This document shows, one piece after another, positions 49,898 through 60,944 of a DNA stretch of 64,000 nucleotides. Under the pieces are notes generated by a model that was not told the DNA's origin, searched no databases, and saw only the letters and a program-made list of their open reading frames with translations. This DNA comes from an uncultured Luminiphilus sp. Lineage in GTDB: Bacteria; Pseudomonadota; Gammaproteobacteria; Pseudomonadales; Halieaceae. The stretch is from positions 183,579 through 247,578 of the forward strand of contig CAJJBO010000003.1 of the NCBI GenBank assembly GCA_905182485.1, in the 5' to 3' direction. Made by a program: the position numbers and the translations under genes. The number at the start of each line of letters is the position of its first letter. The first letter of the stretch is position 1.

Positions 49898-51059
49898 TTA
49901 TCGTCCTGAAGCCGCACGAAGTGCTTCTGCGTGGTCAGTGTGTTCCCAAGTAAAGGCATCCCCTGTGCGGCCAAAATGTCCGTAAGCGGCAGTAGTACGA
50001 TAGATGGGGCGTTTTAGATTGAGCATATTAATAAGGCCTTTGGGTCGGAGATCAAAGTGCTCGCGGATCAGCGACTCGATCGCGTCGTCAGCAATTGCCC
50101 CGGTACCAAAGGTGTTGACTGAGATAGAGGTGGGCTCTGCCACGCCAATGGCATAAGAAACCTGCACTTCACAACGACGAGCAAGCCCAGCCGCGACGAT
50201 ATTTTTCGCCACATAACGACCTGCATAAGCGGCGGAGCGATCCACCTTAGAGGGGTCCTTACCCGAGAACGCACCGCCACCATGCCGAGCCATGCCCCCA
50301 TAAGTGTCGACAATGATCTTTCTTCCGGTTAGCCCGCAGTCTCCCTGTGGGCCGCCGATCACAAAATTACCGGTTGGGTTGATGTGAAACAGGGTATCGC
50401 TGTGTAGCCACTCTGCCGGCAAGGTCGATTCAATAATCTCCCTGCGAACTGCTTCGCGAAGATCGGCCTGTGAGATGTCAGGGTCATGCTGCGTCGAGAG
50501 GACCACGGCCTCTACGCGTTCGGGTTTGCCATCAGCTGAATATCGCATCGTAATTTGGCTCTTTGCGTCGGGGCGCAGCCAAGGTAGGGCCCCTGATTTA
50601 CGAAGTTCAGCTTGTTTCTCAACCAGTCGATGCGCGTAGTGGATCGGCGCCGGCATTAACACCTCAGTCTCGTCCGAGGCAAACCCGAACATGAGTCCTT
50701 GGTCGCCGGCGCCTTGGCTGGCTTCATCTGCCTCATGGGTGCCTAGGGCAATATCCGCCGACTGCTGTCCAATGGCATTGATCACTGCGCAGGAGCGCCG
50801 TCGAAGCCGACGTCCGAGCTATCATATCCAATGCCCAGTATGGTCTGACGAATGGTCTCTTCCAGGTCCATAGTGGCCGAAGTGGTGACCTCGCCCGCCA
50901 CGATACACATACCCGTCTTGACCATGGTCTCTACCGCGACGCGTGCATCTTTATCTCGCTTAAGAAGATAATCTAAATGGCATCCGAAATTTGATCGGCC
51001 ATTTTATCTGGGTGTCCCTCGGAGACTGACTCAGACGTAAAGAGAGAGTACTCACTCAT
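49898..51059 (-). CDS. metK: S-adenosylmethionine synthetase, frame broken near 50975 and 50793
   Basis: MetK makes SAM from methionine and ATP. From ATG 51059 the sequence reads [28 protein letters not shown] and then stops. One missing base near 50975 (a T run on the coding strand) restores [24 protein letters not shown] second missing base near 50793 restores [17 protein letters not shown]. The rest is intact: [52 protein letters not shown]. Corrected length is 387 residues (E. coli 384). MetK is essential in nearly all bacteria, so two disabling deletions are almost surely errors. The upstream regulator gene ends 23 bases before it. Confidence 0.93.
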
Positions 51060-51082
51060 AATGTGTGTTCCTAACGTTGGGT

Positions 51083-52073
51083 TTAGTGACGGATAAAATG
51101 TTGGATCTGTATTTGAAAGCCGTTTCTTTGACCGAAGAAGAGCTCTGCGTTGCGCTCCAGGCCGGCCGCGGCCGCCCAGATGTGGAGTGCGTTTGGATCG
51201 AGTCCTAACCATAAATCGCCGCAGTGCTCGCGTGCCCATGCCTGATCGTGTGGGCAGAGTTCGCTCACAACGAGATGCCCACTTGGTGCCAACAATCGCG
51301 CCACCTCTAAAATAAGTCTCTCGGGATCAGGCACGTGGTGAAGCACCATGTTGACGACTGCCGCCGAGAAAGCGCCTGCATGATCCGTCAGCGAGGCGGG
51401 TTCACCAAAACAAAATTGAACATTGCCTAACGCGCTAGCGTGTTTTTTTTGCGGTGCCGAGCATTTCTTGAGCATTATCGAGCGCGACAATAGCGGCTCC
51501 TCGTTTTGACAGCGCGGGCAGCAAACGCCCGTCACCGGGGCCGACTTCAAGGATTTTGTTGCCGCTAAAGTCTCCCGCTCTGTCGAGTAAGTGAAGCGTT
51601 GCGCGGCTATAGTCCTCCCAAGATGCGATGGATTCCTGATGACGTTTAAACTGTTCGCCATGCTCACGAAAAAAAGTTGCCGAGTGCGCCTCACGTTGAC
51701 GTTGCACTCTTTGCAGTCCCAGCACCACGTCATGCCCGAGGGGTTCTTGATCGATATCGTCGAACATGGTTTGCCGCAAACTTTCGTGCGGACCTTCGGG
51801 CAGTTGCCGACGGTAGAAAGTAGCAGTCCCCTCAGGTCGCCGGCTTAATAGGTTAGCTTCCGCCAGGATTTTAAGGTGGTGGCTCAAGGCACTTTGGCGC
51901 ATCGAAAACAGATCGCACAGCTCCGAAACGCTGAACGATTCGGCTTTTAGCACCCTCAAAATACCCATTCTTAATGGGTGTCCAGCAGCACTGAACAGCG
52001 CGTGAAGCGGTTCTTGTGAGCGTGGGGTCCGACTGGGAGGATTGATCGGAACGATGGTTGAAGCGGCGTTCAT
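51083..52073 (-). CDS. ArsR-type regulator fused to SAM methyltransferase, frame broken at 51443-51450
   Basis: An N-terminal ArsR-type winged helix (about residues 25-100: [41 protein letters not shown]) is fused to a class I SAM methyltransferase domain ([48 protein letters not shown]). The frame is lost in a run of eight A (51443-51450). With seven, the two parts join to about 329 residues. There is no CxC metal site typical of ArsR. Such fusions often stand beside metK and ahcY, and SAH-responsive ArsR proteins (SahR) are known to control SAM-cycle genes. A role as SAM/SAH sensor is an inference. Confidence 0.85.
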
Positions 52074-52103
52074 GGGCTAAGGCTACCACTGCGCTACCCA
52101 TTT

Positions 52104-52119
52104 ATCTAAATATTTTGAT
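52104..52119 (+). promoter_or_regulatory. 16-bp dyad, candidate operator for the ArsR-type regulator
   Basis: ATCTAAATATTTTGAT is palindromic at 14 of 16 positions: the core AAATATTT is exact, with ATC/GAT at the ends and one mismatched pair. It lies about 30 bases upstream of the regulator start codon and about 90 bases before rpiA. The size and AT richness suit an ArsR-family dimer. No second copy was found next to metK, which lies inside the same transcript. Confidence 0.45.
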
Positions 52120-52210
52120 GAATATAGACTTGGCGGTCTGGATCCCTGCTGGGCGCTCCCGGGGCTATACTCGTTTACCAGTCATTACCAAGCCGCTATT
52201 GGGAGCACGT

Positions 52211-52894
52211 GTGGATCAACAAGCGTTAAAGGAACAAGTGGCCGAGGCCGCACTGGAGCGCGTTGCAGCGCGTCATAACGACCGACTGCTATTGGGCATC
52301 GGTACTGGCACTACTGCTGAGTGTTTTATTCGCACCCTGCCGGCTATCCGCTCGCGCATCGAGGCAACCGTTGCCAGCTCAGAACGCTCGGCTGCCTTGC
52401 TAGAAGAGCTCGGTCTGCCCGTGATGGATCTCAACAGTGTCGGACCGCTAGATGTCTATGTCGACGGCGCAGACGAGGCCAATGAGCAGTTGGTGCTGAT
52501 CAAAGGGGGTGGCGCGGCATTAACGCGAGAAAAGATTGTCGCCGCCGCGTCGGAGGAGTTTATTTGTATCGCAGACGCGAGCAAGCTGGTTCACGTGTTG
52601 GGGGACTTTCCCTTACCCGTTGAGGTGATTCCTATGGCGAGGAGTCATGTTGCCCGTGCATTGGCGCGGTTGGGTGGGCAACCTGTGTGGCGTGAACAGA
52701 CGATTACCGATAATGGCAATTTGATTTTAGATGTTCATGGTTTGCATATTAGCAATCCTCTAGAGATAGAAACTCGCATTAATCAGATGGCCGGTGTCGT
52801 ATGTAATGGGCTATTTGCCAATCGGCCAGCTGATGTATTGCTGTTAGGCACGCCAGCTGGGGTAGAAGTAGTGTGCGGTTCGACGTTGTCGTGA
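52211..52894 (+). CDS. rpiA: ribose-5-phosphate isomerase A
   Basis: RpiA interconverts ribose-5-phosphate and ribulose-5-phosphate. The 227-residue protein has [14 protein letters not shown], the [11 protein letters not shown] catalytic loop, [13 protein letters not shown] and the [33 protein letters not shown] end. The frame stays open upstream to 52058, but GTG 52211 has GGAG six bases before it and gives normal length. It is divergent from the ArsR-type regulator and next to tkt. Confidence 0.96.
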   Translation: MDQQALKEQVAEAALERVAARHNDRLLLGIGTGTTAECFIRTLPAIRSRIEATVASSERSAALLEELGLPVMDLNSVGPLDVYVDGADEANEQLVLIKGGGAALTREKIVAAASEEFICIADASKLVHVLGDFPLPVEVIPMARSHVARALARLGGQPVWREQTITDNGNLILDVHGLHISNPLEIETRINQMAGVVCNGLFANRPADVLLLGTPAGVEVVCGSTLS

Positions 52895-52899
52895 GATAG

Positions 52900-52916
52900 T
52901 CCGTAGTCGCTACGGA
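52900..52916 (+). terminator. short hairpin after rpiA
   Basis: TCCGTAG and CTACGGA form a perfect 7-bp stem with a three-base loop, five bases after the rpiA stop. No T run follows, so termination is only suggested by position. Confidence 0.35.
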
Positions 52917-53297
52917 TGCCCTTCACGACAGGCCTCAGTATCAGATCATGAAGTGAAAAGGCACTCGGAGGCGTTGATGCGCTAAGCGAAGCGAAAACCG
53001 ATGACGTGCGCAGCTTTGATTCTACTCACTTTAATGGGCCTCTCGTAGACAATAAGGGTCAATTTATTTTGGTATCCCCCCTTTCGCGATACCTGATCCG
53101 TTGGAGCCATGAGCGGAAGTCACGCCTGAAGAGGGCTTACTCATCCTGTTTCCCTCTTATTGATTTCATGGGACTCGGGTTGCAGCGCCCGGATATCGGC
53201 GAGAGACACTGGCGTTTGATGCGAGTTGATTAGCGATATTTGCCCATCAGGCCGGCATCGCGGACAATACGGCTCGCCCTGTGATCCCGGAGTTTTC
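52917..53297 (+). other. non-coding interval between rpiA and tkt
   Basis: About 380 bases without a convincing gene. A 75-codon open frame at 53006-53233 has no recognisable domain, no clear ribosome-binding site and irregular composition, so I do not call it. The segment should hold the promoter of the tkt-epd-pgk-fba group and possibly a long leader. I see no riboswitch or tRNA-like fold that I can name. CCCGGAG just before 53298 is the tkt ribosome-binding site. Confidence 0.5.
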
Positions 53298-55299
53298 ATG
53301 CCCGCTCAAATAGAATTGGCCAACGCTATCCGTGCCCTAGCAATGGATGCCGTACAGGCCGCCAACAGCGGTCACCCTGGTGCTCCGATGGGTATGGCAG
53401 ATATTGCCGAGGTGCTGTGGAATAAAGTATTGCGCCATAACCCGGCTAACCCACAATGGCCAAATAGAGACCGCTTTGTTTTATCAAATGGCCATGGATC
53501 GATGTTGATCTATTCGCTGCTCCATTTGACCGGTTACGACCTGACAACTGACGACTTAAAAAACTTTCGACAGTTACACAGTAAAACGCCAGGACACCCA
53601 GAGTATGGGTATACCCCCGGTGTCGAAACCACAACGGGTCCGCTTGGTCAGGGGCTGGCAAATGCTGTCGGCATGGCGATTGCTGAAAAAACGTTGGCGG
53701 CACAATTTAACCGAGAGGGGCACGGTGTGGTGGATCATCACACATGGGCTTTCCTGGGTGATGGCTGCCTGATGGAAGGGATATCTCACGAGGCATGCTC
53801 ATTGGCGGGAACGTTGGGCCTTGGCAAGCTGATTGCTGTTTATGACGACAACGGTATTTCAATTGACGGTGAGGTTGAGGGTTGGTTTACCGATGATACG
53901 CCGCAGCGTTTCGCGGCCTATGGCTGGCATGTGATTCCGGTTGTAGATGGCCACGATCCTGATGCGATCGAAGCGGCGTTCATTGCAGCAAAGGCGGAGC
54001 ATGATCGACCTTCGCTGATTTGTTGCCAAACCGTTATTGGCAAAGGCAGCCCAAATAAGGAGGGCACCGAGGGCTGTCACGGGGCGCCACTGGGCGACAA
54101 GGAAATTGCGCTCACACGCGAGGCGCTCGGCTGGCAGCACGCGCCTTTTGAGATTCCTGATGTGATTCGCGAAGCGTGGGATGGGAGAGCAAAGGGCGCA
54201 TCGTTAGAGTCAGAATGGGGTGCGCAATTTGATGCATACCGGGCAGCTCATTCGGATTTAGCGGATGAGCTTCTGCGGCGTTTGGCAGGCGCATTACCGC
54301 GTGATTTTCCCGCAGCAAGTGGACGCGTATATCGATGAGTGCGTTGTTGCAGGTGCTGATATTGCCTCGCGCAAGGCGTCTCAGCAGGCTTTAAATGCAC
54401 TGGGGCCCTATTTGCCTGAACTATTGGGTGGCTCAGCAGATCTTGCAGGGTCGAACTTGACGCTGTGGTCGGGTGCATCAGGTATCTCGGCTGAGGACGC
54501 CAGCGGCAATTATGTGTATTACGGTGTGCGAGAATTTGCGATGGCCGCCATTATGAATGGCGTTGCTTTGCATGGAGGCTTTATTCCTTACGGCGCGACC
54601 TTCCTGATTTTCATGGAGTATGCGCGTAACGCCATTCGTATGTCCGCGTTAATGGGCAAGCGTGTCATTTATGTTTTCACGCATGACTCAATTGGCCTTG
54701 GCGAGGATGGCCCCACTCACCAACCGGTAGAGCAGTTAACGGCGCTGCGGGCGACGCCTAATCTGCATACCTGGCGTCCCTGTGACGCGGCTGAATCGGC
54801 GATTGCGTGGAAGCAATCATTGATGCGGGAGTCGGGCCCTAGCGCATTGGTGTTTTCTCGTCAGACATTGCCTGCTCAGGTTAAAACGGCAGAACAGGTC
54901 GCCGGCGCGCACCGCGGCGGTTACACACTGGTGGCCGAGCAAGGCCCATTAGACGCTGTGCTCATCGCGACCGGTTCAGAGGTGGGGTTAGCGGTTACGG
55001 CGGCCGAGCAGCTGACGGCTGCCGGGAGGGGTGTGAGGGTCGTATCCATGCCTTGTACGGCACTGTTCGATGCTCAGGAAGCGGGGTACCGAGAAATGGT
55101 TCTACCCAGTGAGGTGCTCGCGAGAGTAGCCGTCGAGGCTGGCCATACTGATGCTTGGTATAAGTACGTGGGACTGGATGGCCGTGTTGTGGGCATGTCC
55201 ACTTACGGTGAATCCGCTCCCGCTCCGGCGCTTTATCAGCACTTTGGCCTGACAGTAGACAACGTGGTTGCTGCCGTCGAGGAAGTGATCCTCGATTGA
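53298..55299 (+). CDS. tkt: transketolase, frame broken near 54309-54315
   Basis: Transketolase moves two-carbon units between pentose phosphates and glycolytic sugars with thiamine diphosphate. It begins [32 protein letters not shown], with [36 protein letters not shown] and the ThDP motif [20 protein letters not shown]. After PRDFPA the frame is lost. Removing one base near 54315 restores [50 protein letters not shown] and [13 protein letters not shown]. Corrected length is 666 residues. The ATG 53298 follows GGAG; the frame extends upstream to 53226 but with no family sequence. The break is probably a sequence error. Confidence 0.94.
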
Positions 55300-56351
55300 C
55301 AATGCGTTTTGCTATTAACGGCTTTGGTCGAGTGGGTCGGACACTGTTAAGAGTGTACGCGTCCCGTGAGGACGCCCGAGCGAAGCTCACTCTAGCTGCC
55401 ATCAACGAAATTGCTGATGCCGATACGGTGGTGCATCTCGCGCGCTATGACTCCAATTATGGACGGTATCCGGGAGAGATCGCGCGATCGGCATCGTCTC
55501 TTGTCATTGATCAATTATCGGTGCCACTAAGTCATGTTGCCGACGTCGCCATGCTGCCTTGGCGGCAACACCAGATTGATCTGGTGTTGGAGTGCACGGG
55601 CGCCTTCACCGACCGCATTACCGCAGAGCAACACCTGCAGGCCGGCGCTTCACGCGTCCTGTTTTCACAGCCAGCGGAATCAGATGTCGATGAGACCATC
55701 GTTTATGGCGTGAATAGTGATGCGCTGTCAGCAGACATGACGGTCGTATCGGCTGCTTCTTGTACGACGAATGCGGTCGTTCCTGTCTTGGCAACGCTCA
55801 ATCGCGCGGTAGGTATTGAAGCCGCGACCATTACGACTATTCATTCTCTGATGAATGACCAGCCGGTGCTGGATGCCTACCACCATACAGATTTGCGCAA
55901 AACGCGCGCTGCATCGCAATCCATCATTCCTGTTGATACGGGGCTGGCAGTGGGTATCGAGCGCATATTGCCATACTTGTCGGGCAAGTTATCTGCGCAC
56001 GCGCTCAGAGTCCCTACTACCAAGGTATCGGCGATTGAGCTGACGGTGGCGACGGATCGTGTTTGCACGAGTGAGGATGTTAATACGGCGCTTCGCACCG
56101 CGGCAGAGGGCGCATTAGCGGGGGTGCTGGATTACTCTCTTGAGCCTTTAGCCTCTTGCGATTTTGTGGGTGAGGCCGCCTCGGCGATTGTCGATGCCAA
56201 ACAAACACAAGTTGCCGCGGGACGGCTGGTCAAAATCTTGATTTGGTTTGACAATGAGTGGGCGTATGCCAGCCGTATGATTGATGTGGCGCTGGCATGG
56301 CAAGCAAAGATCGAGGCATCACACAGTGCCGTGCGAGGAAATGCACGATGA
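55296..56351 (+). CDS. epd: erythrose-4-phosphate dehydrogenase (GapB/Epd)
   Basis: A 351-residue member of the glyceraldehyde-3-phosphate dehydrogenase family. It has [40 protein letters not shown] with the catalytic Cys near residue 155, and [19 protein letters not shown] at the nicotinamide site and the [14 protein letters not shown] stretch followed by [17 protein letters not shown] resemble Epd rather than glycolytic Gap. Epd oxidises erythrose-4-phosphate for PLP synthesis. The start, TTG or GTG-like at 55296, overlaps the tkt stop. The transketolase upstream makes its substrate, a good functional link. Confidence 0.87.
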   Translation: MTMRFAINGFGRVGRTLLRVYASREDARAKLTLAAINEIADADTVVHLARYDSNYGRYPGEIARSASSLVIDQLSVPLSHVADVAMLPWRQHQIDLVLECTGAFTDRITAEQHLQAGASRVLFSQPAESDVDETIVYGVNSDALSADMTVVSAASCTTNAVVPVLATLNRAVGIEAATITTIHSLMNDQPVLDAYHHTDLRKTRAASQSIIPVDTGLAVGIERILPYLSGKLSAHALRVPTTKVSAIELTVATDRVCTSEDVNTALRTAAEGALAGVLDYSLEPLASCDFVGEAASAIVDAKQTQVAAGRLVKILIWFDNEWAYASRMIDVALAWQAKIEASHSAVRGNAR

Positions 56352-57502
56352 AACTGATGACGGACCTGGCGCTTGCAGGGCAGCGCGTGCTGATTCGAGA
56401 GGATCTTAATGTCCCACTTCGCGATGGCGTGATTACCAATGATGCCCGATTGGGAGCCGCTGTTCCCTCCATCTTAGCGGCGTTAGAGCAAGGTGCGGCG
56501 GTGATATTGATGTCACATTTAGGCCGGCCCCTTGAGGGAGAGTGGCGCGAGGAAGCCTCTTTGGCGCCCATCGCAACGCGCTTGGCAGAGCTGCTGGGTC
56601 GTGACGTTTTGCTGGCTAAAGACTGGCGTCAGGTAGCCCCCTTACCGGGTGATGTCGTGCTGTTGGAGAACGTGCGGTTTAACCCTGGAGAAGCGGCAAA
56701 CGAGGATAGTTTGGCGGCCGCTTATGCCGCTTTGTGCGATATTTTTGTAATGGATGCGTTTGGAACGGCACATCGTGCGCAAGCCTCTACCCATGGGGTA
56801 GCGAGGCACGCGCCAGTGGCCTGTGCCGGTCCACTGCTCCACGCTGAGTTGACCGCATTAGAGCGCGCATTAACCAGCGCGCAACAACCGATGATCGCCG
56901 TGGTGGGAGGGTCCAAGGTCTCTACCAAGCTGGCCGTTTTAGGGGAGCTGGCAGCGCGCTGCGACAGTTTGATTGTGGGTGGCGGCATTGCGAATACGTT
57001 CTTGGCTGCTGCCGGTTATCCCGTTGGCCAATCGTTATGCGAATGGGATCTCTTAGATATCGCCCGCGAATTGATGGACAGGGTGGATATCCCATTACCG
57101 ATAGACGTCATCGTCGCCCCAGGTATTGATGCGCCTCAACATGCTGAGATTAAGCTGGCAGCTAATGTGACGGCTGACGACATGATCCTCGATGTGGGAC
57201 CGAGTACGGCGGCTGAGATCGCAAGCCGGATTCACAGTGCGGCGACAGTGTTGTGGAATGGCCCGCTGGGTGTTTTTGAACAAGAGGCCTTTGCGGCAGG
57301 CACTCGTGTGCTGGCTGGTGCGATTGCAGAGAGCGCGAGCTTTTCGTTGGCTGGCGGCGGCGACACGTTAGCCGCGATCGATCAATTTGGTGTCGCGGAT
57401 AACATATCGTATATCTCGACAGGTGGCGGCGCGTTTTTAGAATATGTCGAAGGCAAAATGCTGCCCGCAGTGGCAGTGCTAATCGAACGCGCGCAAGACT
57501 AA
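56348..57502 (+). CDS. pgk: phosphoglycerate kinase
   Basis: Pgk transfers phosphate between 1,3-bisphosphoglycerate and ADP. The 384-residue protein has [62 protein letters not shown] and the C-terminal [14 protein letters not shown]. The ATG at 56348 overlaps the epd stop (ATGA) and has GAGGAA upstream; the frame runs on upstream to 56297 without family sequence. Confidence 0.97.
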   Translation: MKLMTDLALAGQRVLIREDLNVPLRDGVITNDARLGAAVPSILAALEQGAAVILMSHLGRPLEGEWREEASLAPIATRLAELLGRDVLLAKDWRQVAPLPGDVVLLENVRFNPGEAANEDSLAAAYAALCDIFVMDAFGTAHRAQASTHGVARHAPVACAGPLLHAELTALERALTSAQQPMIAVVGGSKVSTKLAVLGELAARCDSLIVGGGIANTFLAAAGYPVGQSLCEWDLLDIARELMDRVDIPLPIDVIVAPGIDAPQHAEIKLAANVTADDMILDVGPSTAAEIASRIHSAATVLWNGPLGVFEQEAFAAGTRVLAGAIAESASFSLAGGGDTLAAIDQFGVADNISYISTGGGAFLEYVEGKMLPAVAVLIERAQD

Positions 57503-57523
57503 AAGACAAATAGGAGAACAGAA

Positions 57524-58564
57524 ATGGCGCTGATCAGCTTAAGGCAATTACTGGACCACGCTGCGGAGTGCGGCTATGGCGTGCCCGCTTTTAATGTGAA
57601 CAACCTCGAGCAAACGCGCGCCATTATGGAGGCGGCAGATGAAACGGATTCGCCGGTAATCATGCAGGCAAGTGCCGGCGCTCGAAAGTATGCGGGCGCG
57701 CCATTTTTGCGCGCACTCATGGAGGCGGCCATGACAGAATTTCCACATATTCCGGTTGTTGTGCATCAAGACCACGGCATGTCAGCGGGTGTCTGCCAGC
57801 GATCGATCCAGTTGGGCTTTAGTTCGGTGATGATGGACGGGTCTCTGGGGGAAGATGGTAAAACGCCGATGGATTACGATTATAACGCCAGTGTCACGCG
57901 GCAAGTCGTTGCAATGGCGCACGCTTGTGGTGTGTCAGTAGAAGGCGAAATTGGATGTCTTGGGTCCCTGGAAACGGGAGAAGCGGGTGAAGAGGATGGT
58001 ATTGGTGCGGTGGGTATATTAAGCCATGACCAACTACTTACAGACCCTGAGGAGGCTGCTCAATTTGTGACTGATACCGGTGTAGATGCACTGGCAATTG
58101 CCTGTGGCACCAGTCACGGGGCCTATAAATTCACGCGCCCACCGACCGGTGATATCCTCGCGATGGATCGCATTAAAGCGATTCACGCACGTATTCCCAA
58201 TACCCACTTAGTCATGCATGGTTCTTCCGCCGTGCCGCAAGATTGGCTGGCAATCATCAATGAAAACGGCGGTGAGATTCCAGAGACGTATGGTGTGCCG
58301 GTTGAGCAGGTAGTGGAAGGCATCAAGCACGGGGTCCGTAAAGTCAATATTGATACGGATCTTCGGCTGGCTTCAACGGGCGCTATCCGACGATTTTTAA
58401 CAGCACATCCGGCGGAGTTTGATCCCCGAAAATATCTGGCGGCCAGTCAGGAAGCCATGAAAGCAATTTGTGTCGACCGTTACGAGTCATTTGGTGCGGC
58501 GGGTAACGCGTCTAAAATACGGCCGATGACACTCGATGCCATGCAAGTGCGCTACGCACACTGA
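57524..58564 (+). CDS. fba: fructose-bisphosphate aldolase, class II
   Basis: Class II zinc aldolase of 346 residues. It begins [27 protein letters not shown]. The zinc and active-site regions are VVVHQDHG near residue 82, [46 protein letters not shown] and [10 protein letters not shown]. It belongs to the type found with Calvin-cycle-like operons in proteobacteria. AGGAG precedes the ATG. It is the last gene of the tkt-epd-pgk-fba set. Confidence 0.97.
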   Translation: MALISLRQLLDHAAECGYGVPAFNVNNLEQTRAIMEAADETDSPVIMQASAGARKYAGAPFLRALMEAAMTEFPHIPVVVHQDHGMSAGVCQRSIQLGFSSVMMDGSLGEDGKTPMDYDYNASVTRQVVAMAHACGVSVEGEIGCLGSLETGEAGEEDGIGAVGILSHDQLLTDPEEAAQFVTDTGVDALAIACGTSHGAYKFTRPPTGDILAMDRIKAIHARIPNTHLVMHGSSAVPQDWLAIINENGGEIPETYGVPVEQVVEGIKHGVRKVNIDTDLRLASTGAIRRFLTAHPAEFDPRKYLAASQEAMKAICVDRYESFGAAGNASKIRPMTLDAMQVRYAH

Positions 58565-58580
58565 GATCGTCTCATCCACA

Positions 58581-58618
58581 ATGGCACCGGCCATTTTGCC
58601 AAGAACGGCCCGTGCCAT
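58581..58618 (+). terminator. long hairpin after fba, possible terminator
   Basis: ATGGCACCGGCC (58581-58592) pairs with GGCCCGTGCCAT (58607-58618) with a single mismatch and a 14-base loop. It begins 17 bases after the fba stop codon. The stem is GC-rich and strong, but no T run follows. It probably ends or stabilises the sugar-metabolism transcript. Confidence 0.5.
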
Positions 58619-58669
58619 GTTGGTGCTAAAGTTCTATAGTACTTAGCTTTTCTGAGAAGCTGTTGGGTC

Positions 58670-60202
58670 ATGCCACACTCTTACATCAAGAAAATACTAA
58701 ACGCCCGGGTGTACGACGTGGCCCGTGAGACGCCGTTAGAGGTAGCGCCGCTCTTATCGTCGCGATTGAATAATCAGGTCTGGCTGAAAAGAGAAGACCT
58801 GCAGCCCGTCTTTTCTTTCAAATGCCGCGGCGCCTACAACAAAATGAGTCGGCTCGATGAGTCGGCGCGCCAAGCGGGTGTGGTGGCAGCGTCGGCCGGT
58901 AATCACGCCCAAGGCGTTGCCCTGGCTGCACAAAAGCTCAGTATCAAAGCGACTATTGTTATGCCAGTGACCACCCCCGCTATTAAGGTTGATGCGGTGC
59001 GTGCTCGCGGTGCGAGAGTCGTACTCTTCGGCGACACGTTTGATGAGGCGGCGGTTCGTGCAGCTGAGCTGGTAGCCACGCAGGGCCTTACTTTTATTCA
59101 TCCTTTTGATGATCCCGATGTGATAGCGGGTCAGGGCACGGTGGCGATGGAGTTGGTGAGACAAGCACCTGGTCCGCTTGATTATGTCTTTATTTGTTGT
59201 GGCGGAGGCGGTTTGTTGGCCGGTATGGCCGCTTATCTTCGATATACATGGCCCAATACGCGGATCATTGGTGTCGAGCCTGAAGATGCCGCCTGTACTC
59301 AAGCAGCACTCAACAAAGGTCGTCGGGTCACGTTGCGTGAAGTGGGCTTATTTGCAGACGGTTGTGCGGTGGCTCAAGTGGGCAAAGAAACGTTTCGGGT
59401 GATCCGTGAGTGTGTTGACGAGGTGATGACGGTTTCCACAGACGAAATCTGTGCCGCAGTGAAAGATATTTTTGAAGACACACGCGCCATTGCCGAGCCG
59501 GCAGGCGCATTGGCGGTAGCAGGCATGAAAAAGTTTGCTGAAGCCCACGCCATTACCGGAAAAATGATGGCAGCGACTGTCAGCGGCGCCAATACTAATT
59601 TTGATCGGCTGCGCTACATCTCTGAGCGCACTGAAATTGGCGAGCGTCGTGAGGCAATATTGAGCGTCACCATTCCTGAGCGTGCGGGCGCCTTCCGCAC
59701 TTTTTGCAGCGCAATTGGTAAGCGCAATATCACGGAATTTAACTATCGGTACGAAATGTCGGGAGAGGCGCGGGTCTTTGTGGGGCTGACTGTGACGCCG
59801 GATGACGAGGGGGTGTCCGCATTGCAGTCAGTACTGGAGCGCAAGGGATATCGGGTATTGGATATGACGGACAACGAGACCGCTAAGCTGCATCTGCGTC
59901 ATATGATCGGGGGCAGAGTTTCTCCTGAAATTGCCGACGAAATGGTGTTTCGAGTTGAGTTTCCGGAGCGTCCCGGGAGCTTGCTGCAGTTCCTCGACGC
60001 GCTGGGGAATGAATTCAGTATTTCCTTGTTTCATTACCGGAACCATGGATCTGCATTTGGCCGGATACTAGTGGGCATGCAAGTGCCACCCAGCAAGCGT
60101 CCTGTGCTCAAAAAAGCACTGTCTCGATTGGGTTATCGGTTTTGGGAAGAGACGGATAATCCGGCTTATCGCGAGTATTTAGGCCGCCCAACAACAGGAT
60201 AA
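58670..60202 (+). CDS. ilvA: threonine dehydratase, biosynthetic
   Basis: IlvA deaminates threonine to 2-oxobutyrate for isoleucine synthesis. The 510-residue protein has KREDLQPVFSFKCRGAYNKM with the PLP lysine near residue 51, ASAGNHAQGVALAAQ, the phosphate loop CCGGGGLLAGMA and an EPAGALAVAGMKKF segment. Two C-terminal ACT-like regulatory domains (about residues 325-505) make it the long, isoleucine-controlled form. No leader peptide or attenuator was recognised upstream. Confidence 0.96.
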   Translation: MPHSYIKKILNARVYDVARETPLEVAPLLSSRLNNQVWLKREDLQPVFSFKCRGAYNKMSRLDESARQAGVVAASAGNHAQGVALAAQKLSIKATIVMPVTTPAIKVDAVRARGARVVLFGDTFDEAAVRAAELVATQGLTFIHPFDDPDVIAGQGTVAMELVRQAPGPLDYVFICCGGGGLLAGMAAYLRYTWPNTRIIGVEPEDAACTQAALNKGRRVTLREVGLFADGCAVAQVGKETFRVIRECVDEVMTVSTDEICAAVKDIFEDTRAIAEPAGALAVAGMKKFAEAHAITGKMMAATVSGANTNFDRLRYISERTEIGERREAILSVTIPERAGAFRTFCSAIGKRNITEFNYRYEMSGEARVFVGLTVTPDDEGVSALQSVLERKGYRVLDMTDNETAKLHLRHMIGGRVSPEIADEMVFRVEFPERPGSLLQFLDALGNEFSISLFHYRNHGSAFGRILVGMQVPPSKRPVLKKALSRLGYRFWEETDNPAYREYLGRPTTG

Positions 60203-60263
60203 ATGCCCTAGCGATACGACGATAAATGCGGGTCGTTTGAGCTCTATTTTTGGCGCCGCCAAG

Positions 60264-60839
60264 CTAGTGCCCAGAACGAAAAAGCACCAGCTCAGAGTCA
60301 CTCAAGAAGCCGTTCAAAGGTTTATCGTGTGCTTCTGCTTGCCAGTCGCTGACGTGTTGTTGCGCAAAGCCTACCCCTAGCCGAAACCCGCGTGCCGTGA
60401 CAAAGAGTCGATCATAAAACCCTCCTCCGTAACCCAGTCTCATGCCGGTGCGCCCACAACCCAGCAGTGGCGTGATAAAAAGATCAATGGTCTCGATTGA
60501 GACGGGTGTGGCAGAGGCCACTGGTTGACGAACGCCGCCTAGTGTTGTCTCGGTTGCATCACCGTCTTGCCACAAATGAAAGTTCAGCGTGGTGCCGACG
60601 ACTCGGGGGCAGGCTACCTGAGCTCCAGGGCGCCTATGTGCCAGCAGCCCGGACGGGTCGAATTCTGACTGATGCGGTAAATAGCTGGCAATGACGCCTG
60701 CTGATTCCCAGACGGACCAGTCTTTGAGATGTTTGTGGGCGCTTTGGCATGCAAGATGTCGTTGCTCGTCTGTCAGCTGATCCCGCGTGCTCCGCAGAGC
60801 GCCCCGCAACGCTGTTTTCTCTGCCTTGAGGTCAGCCAT
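60264..60839 (-). CDS. 5-formyltetrahydrofolate cyclo-ligase
   Basis: The enzyme converts 5-formyl-THF to 5,10-methenyl-THF. The 191-residue protein has LKAEKTALRGALRSTRDQL, ASYLPHQSEFDP, LFITPLLGCGRTGMRLGYGGGFYDRLF and LGVGFAQQ. The ATG at 60839 begins at the core family start; the open frame runs further into the 6S RNA region but should not be translated. In E. coli the same gene (ygfA) is cotranscribed with 6S RNA, and the order is the same here. Confidence 0.93.
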   Translation of the reverse strand: MADLKAEKTALRGALRSTRDQLTDEQRHLACQSAHKHLKDWSVWESAGVIASYLPHQSEFDPSGLLAHRRPGAQVACPRVVGTTLNFHLWQDGDATETTLGGVRQPVASATPVSIETIDLFITPLLGCGRTGMRLGYGGGFYDRLFVTARGFRLGVGFAQQHVSDWQAEAHDKPLNGFLSDSELVLFRSGH

Positions 60840-60944
60840 CGAAAGCGCCCGTGGCGGATGGTGGAGCTTGCAGGGGTGCAACCCTGTAACGTGGTGGGGG
60901 TGCGCCACTCGCGCGCCATCGCGAGGCTACGCCCCACTTGCGAA

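Noticed and set aside
53006-53233. A 75-codon open frame between rpiA and tkt
   Set aside because: No domain, no convincing start signal and irregular composition.
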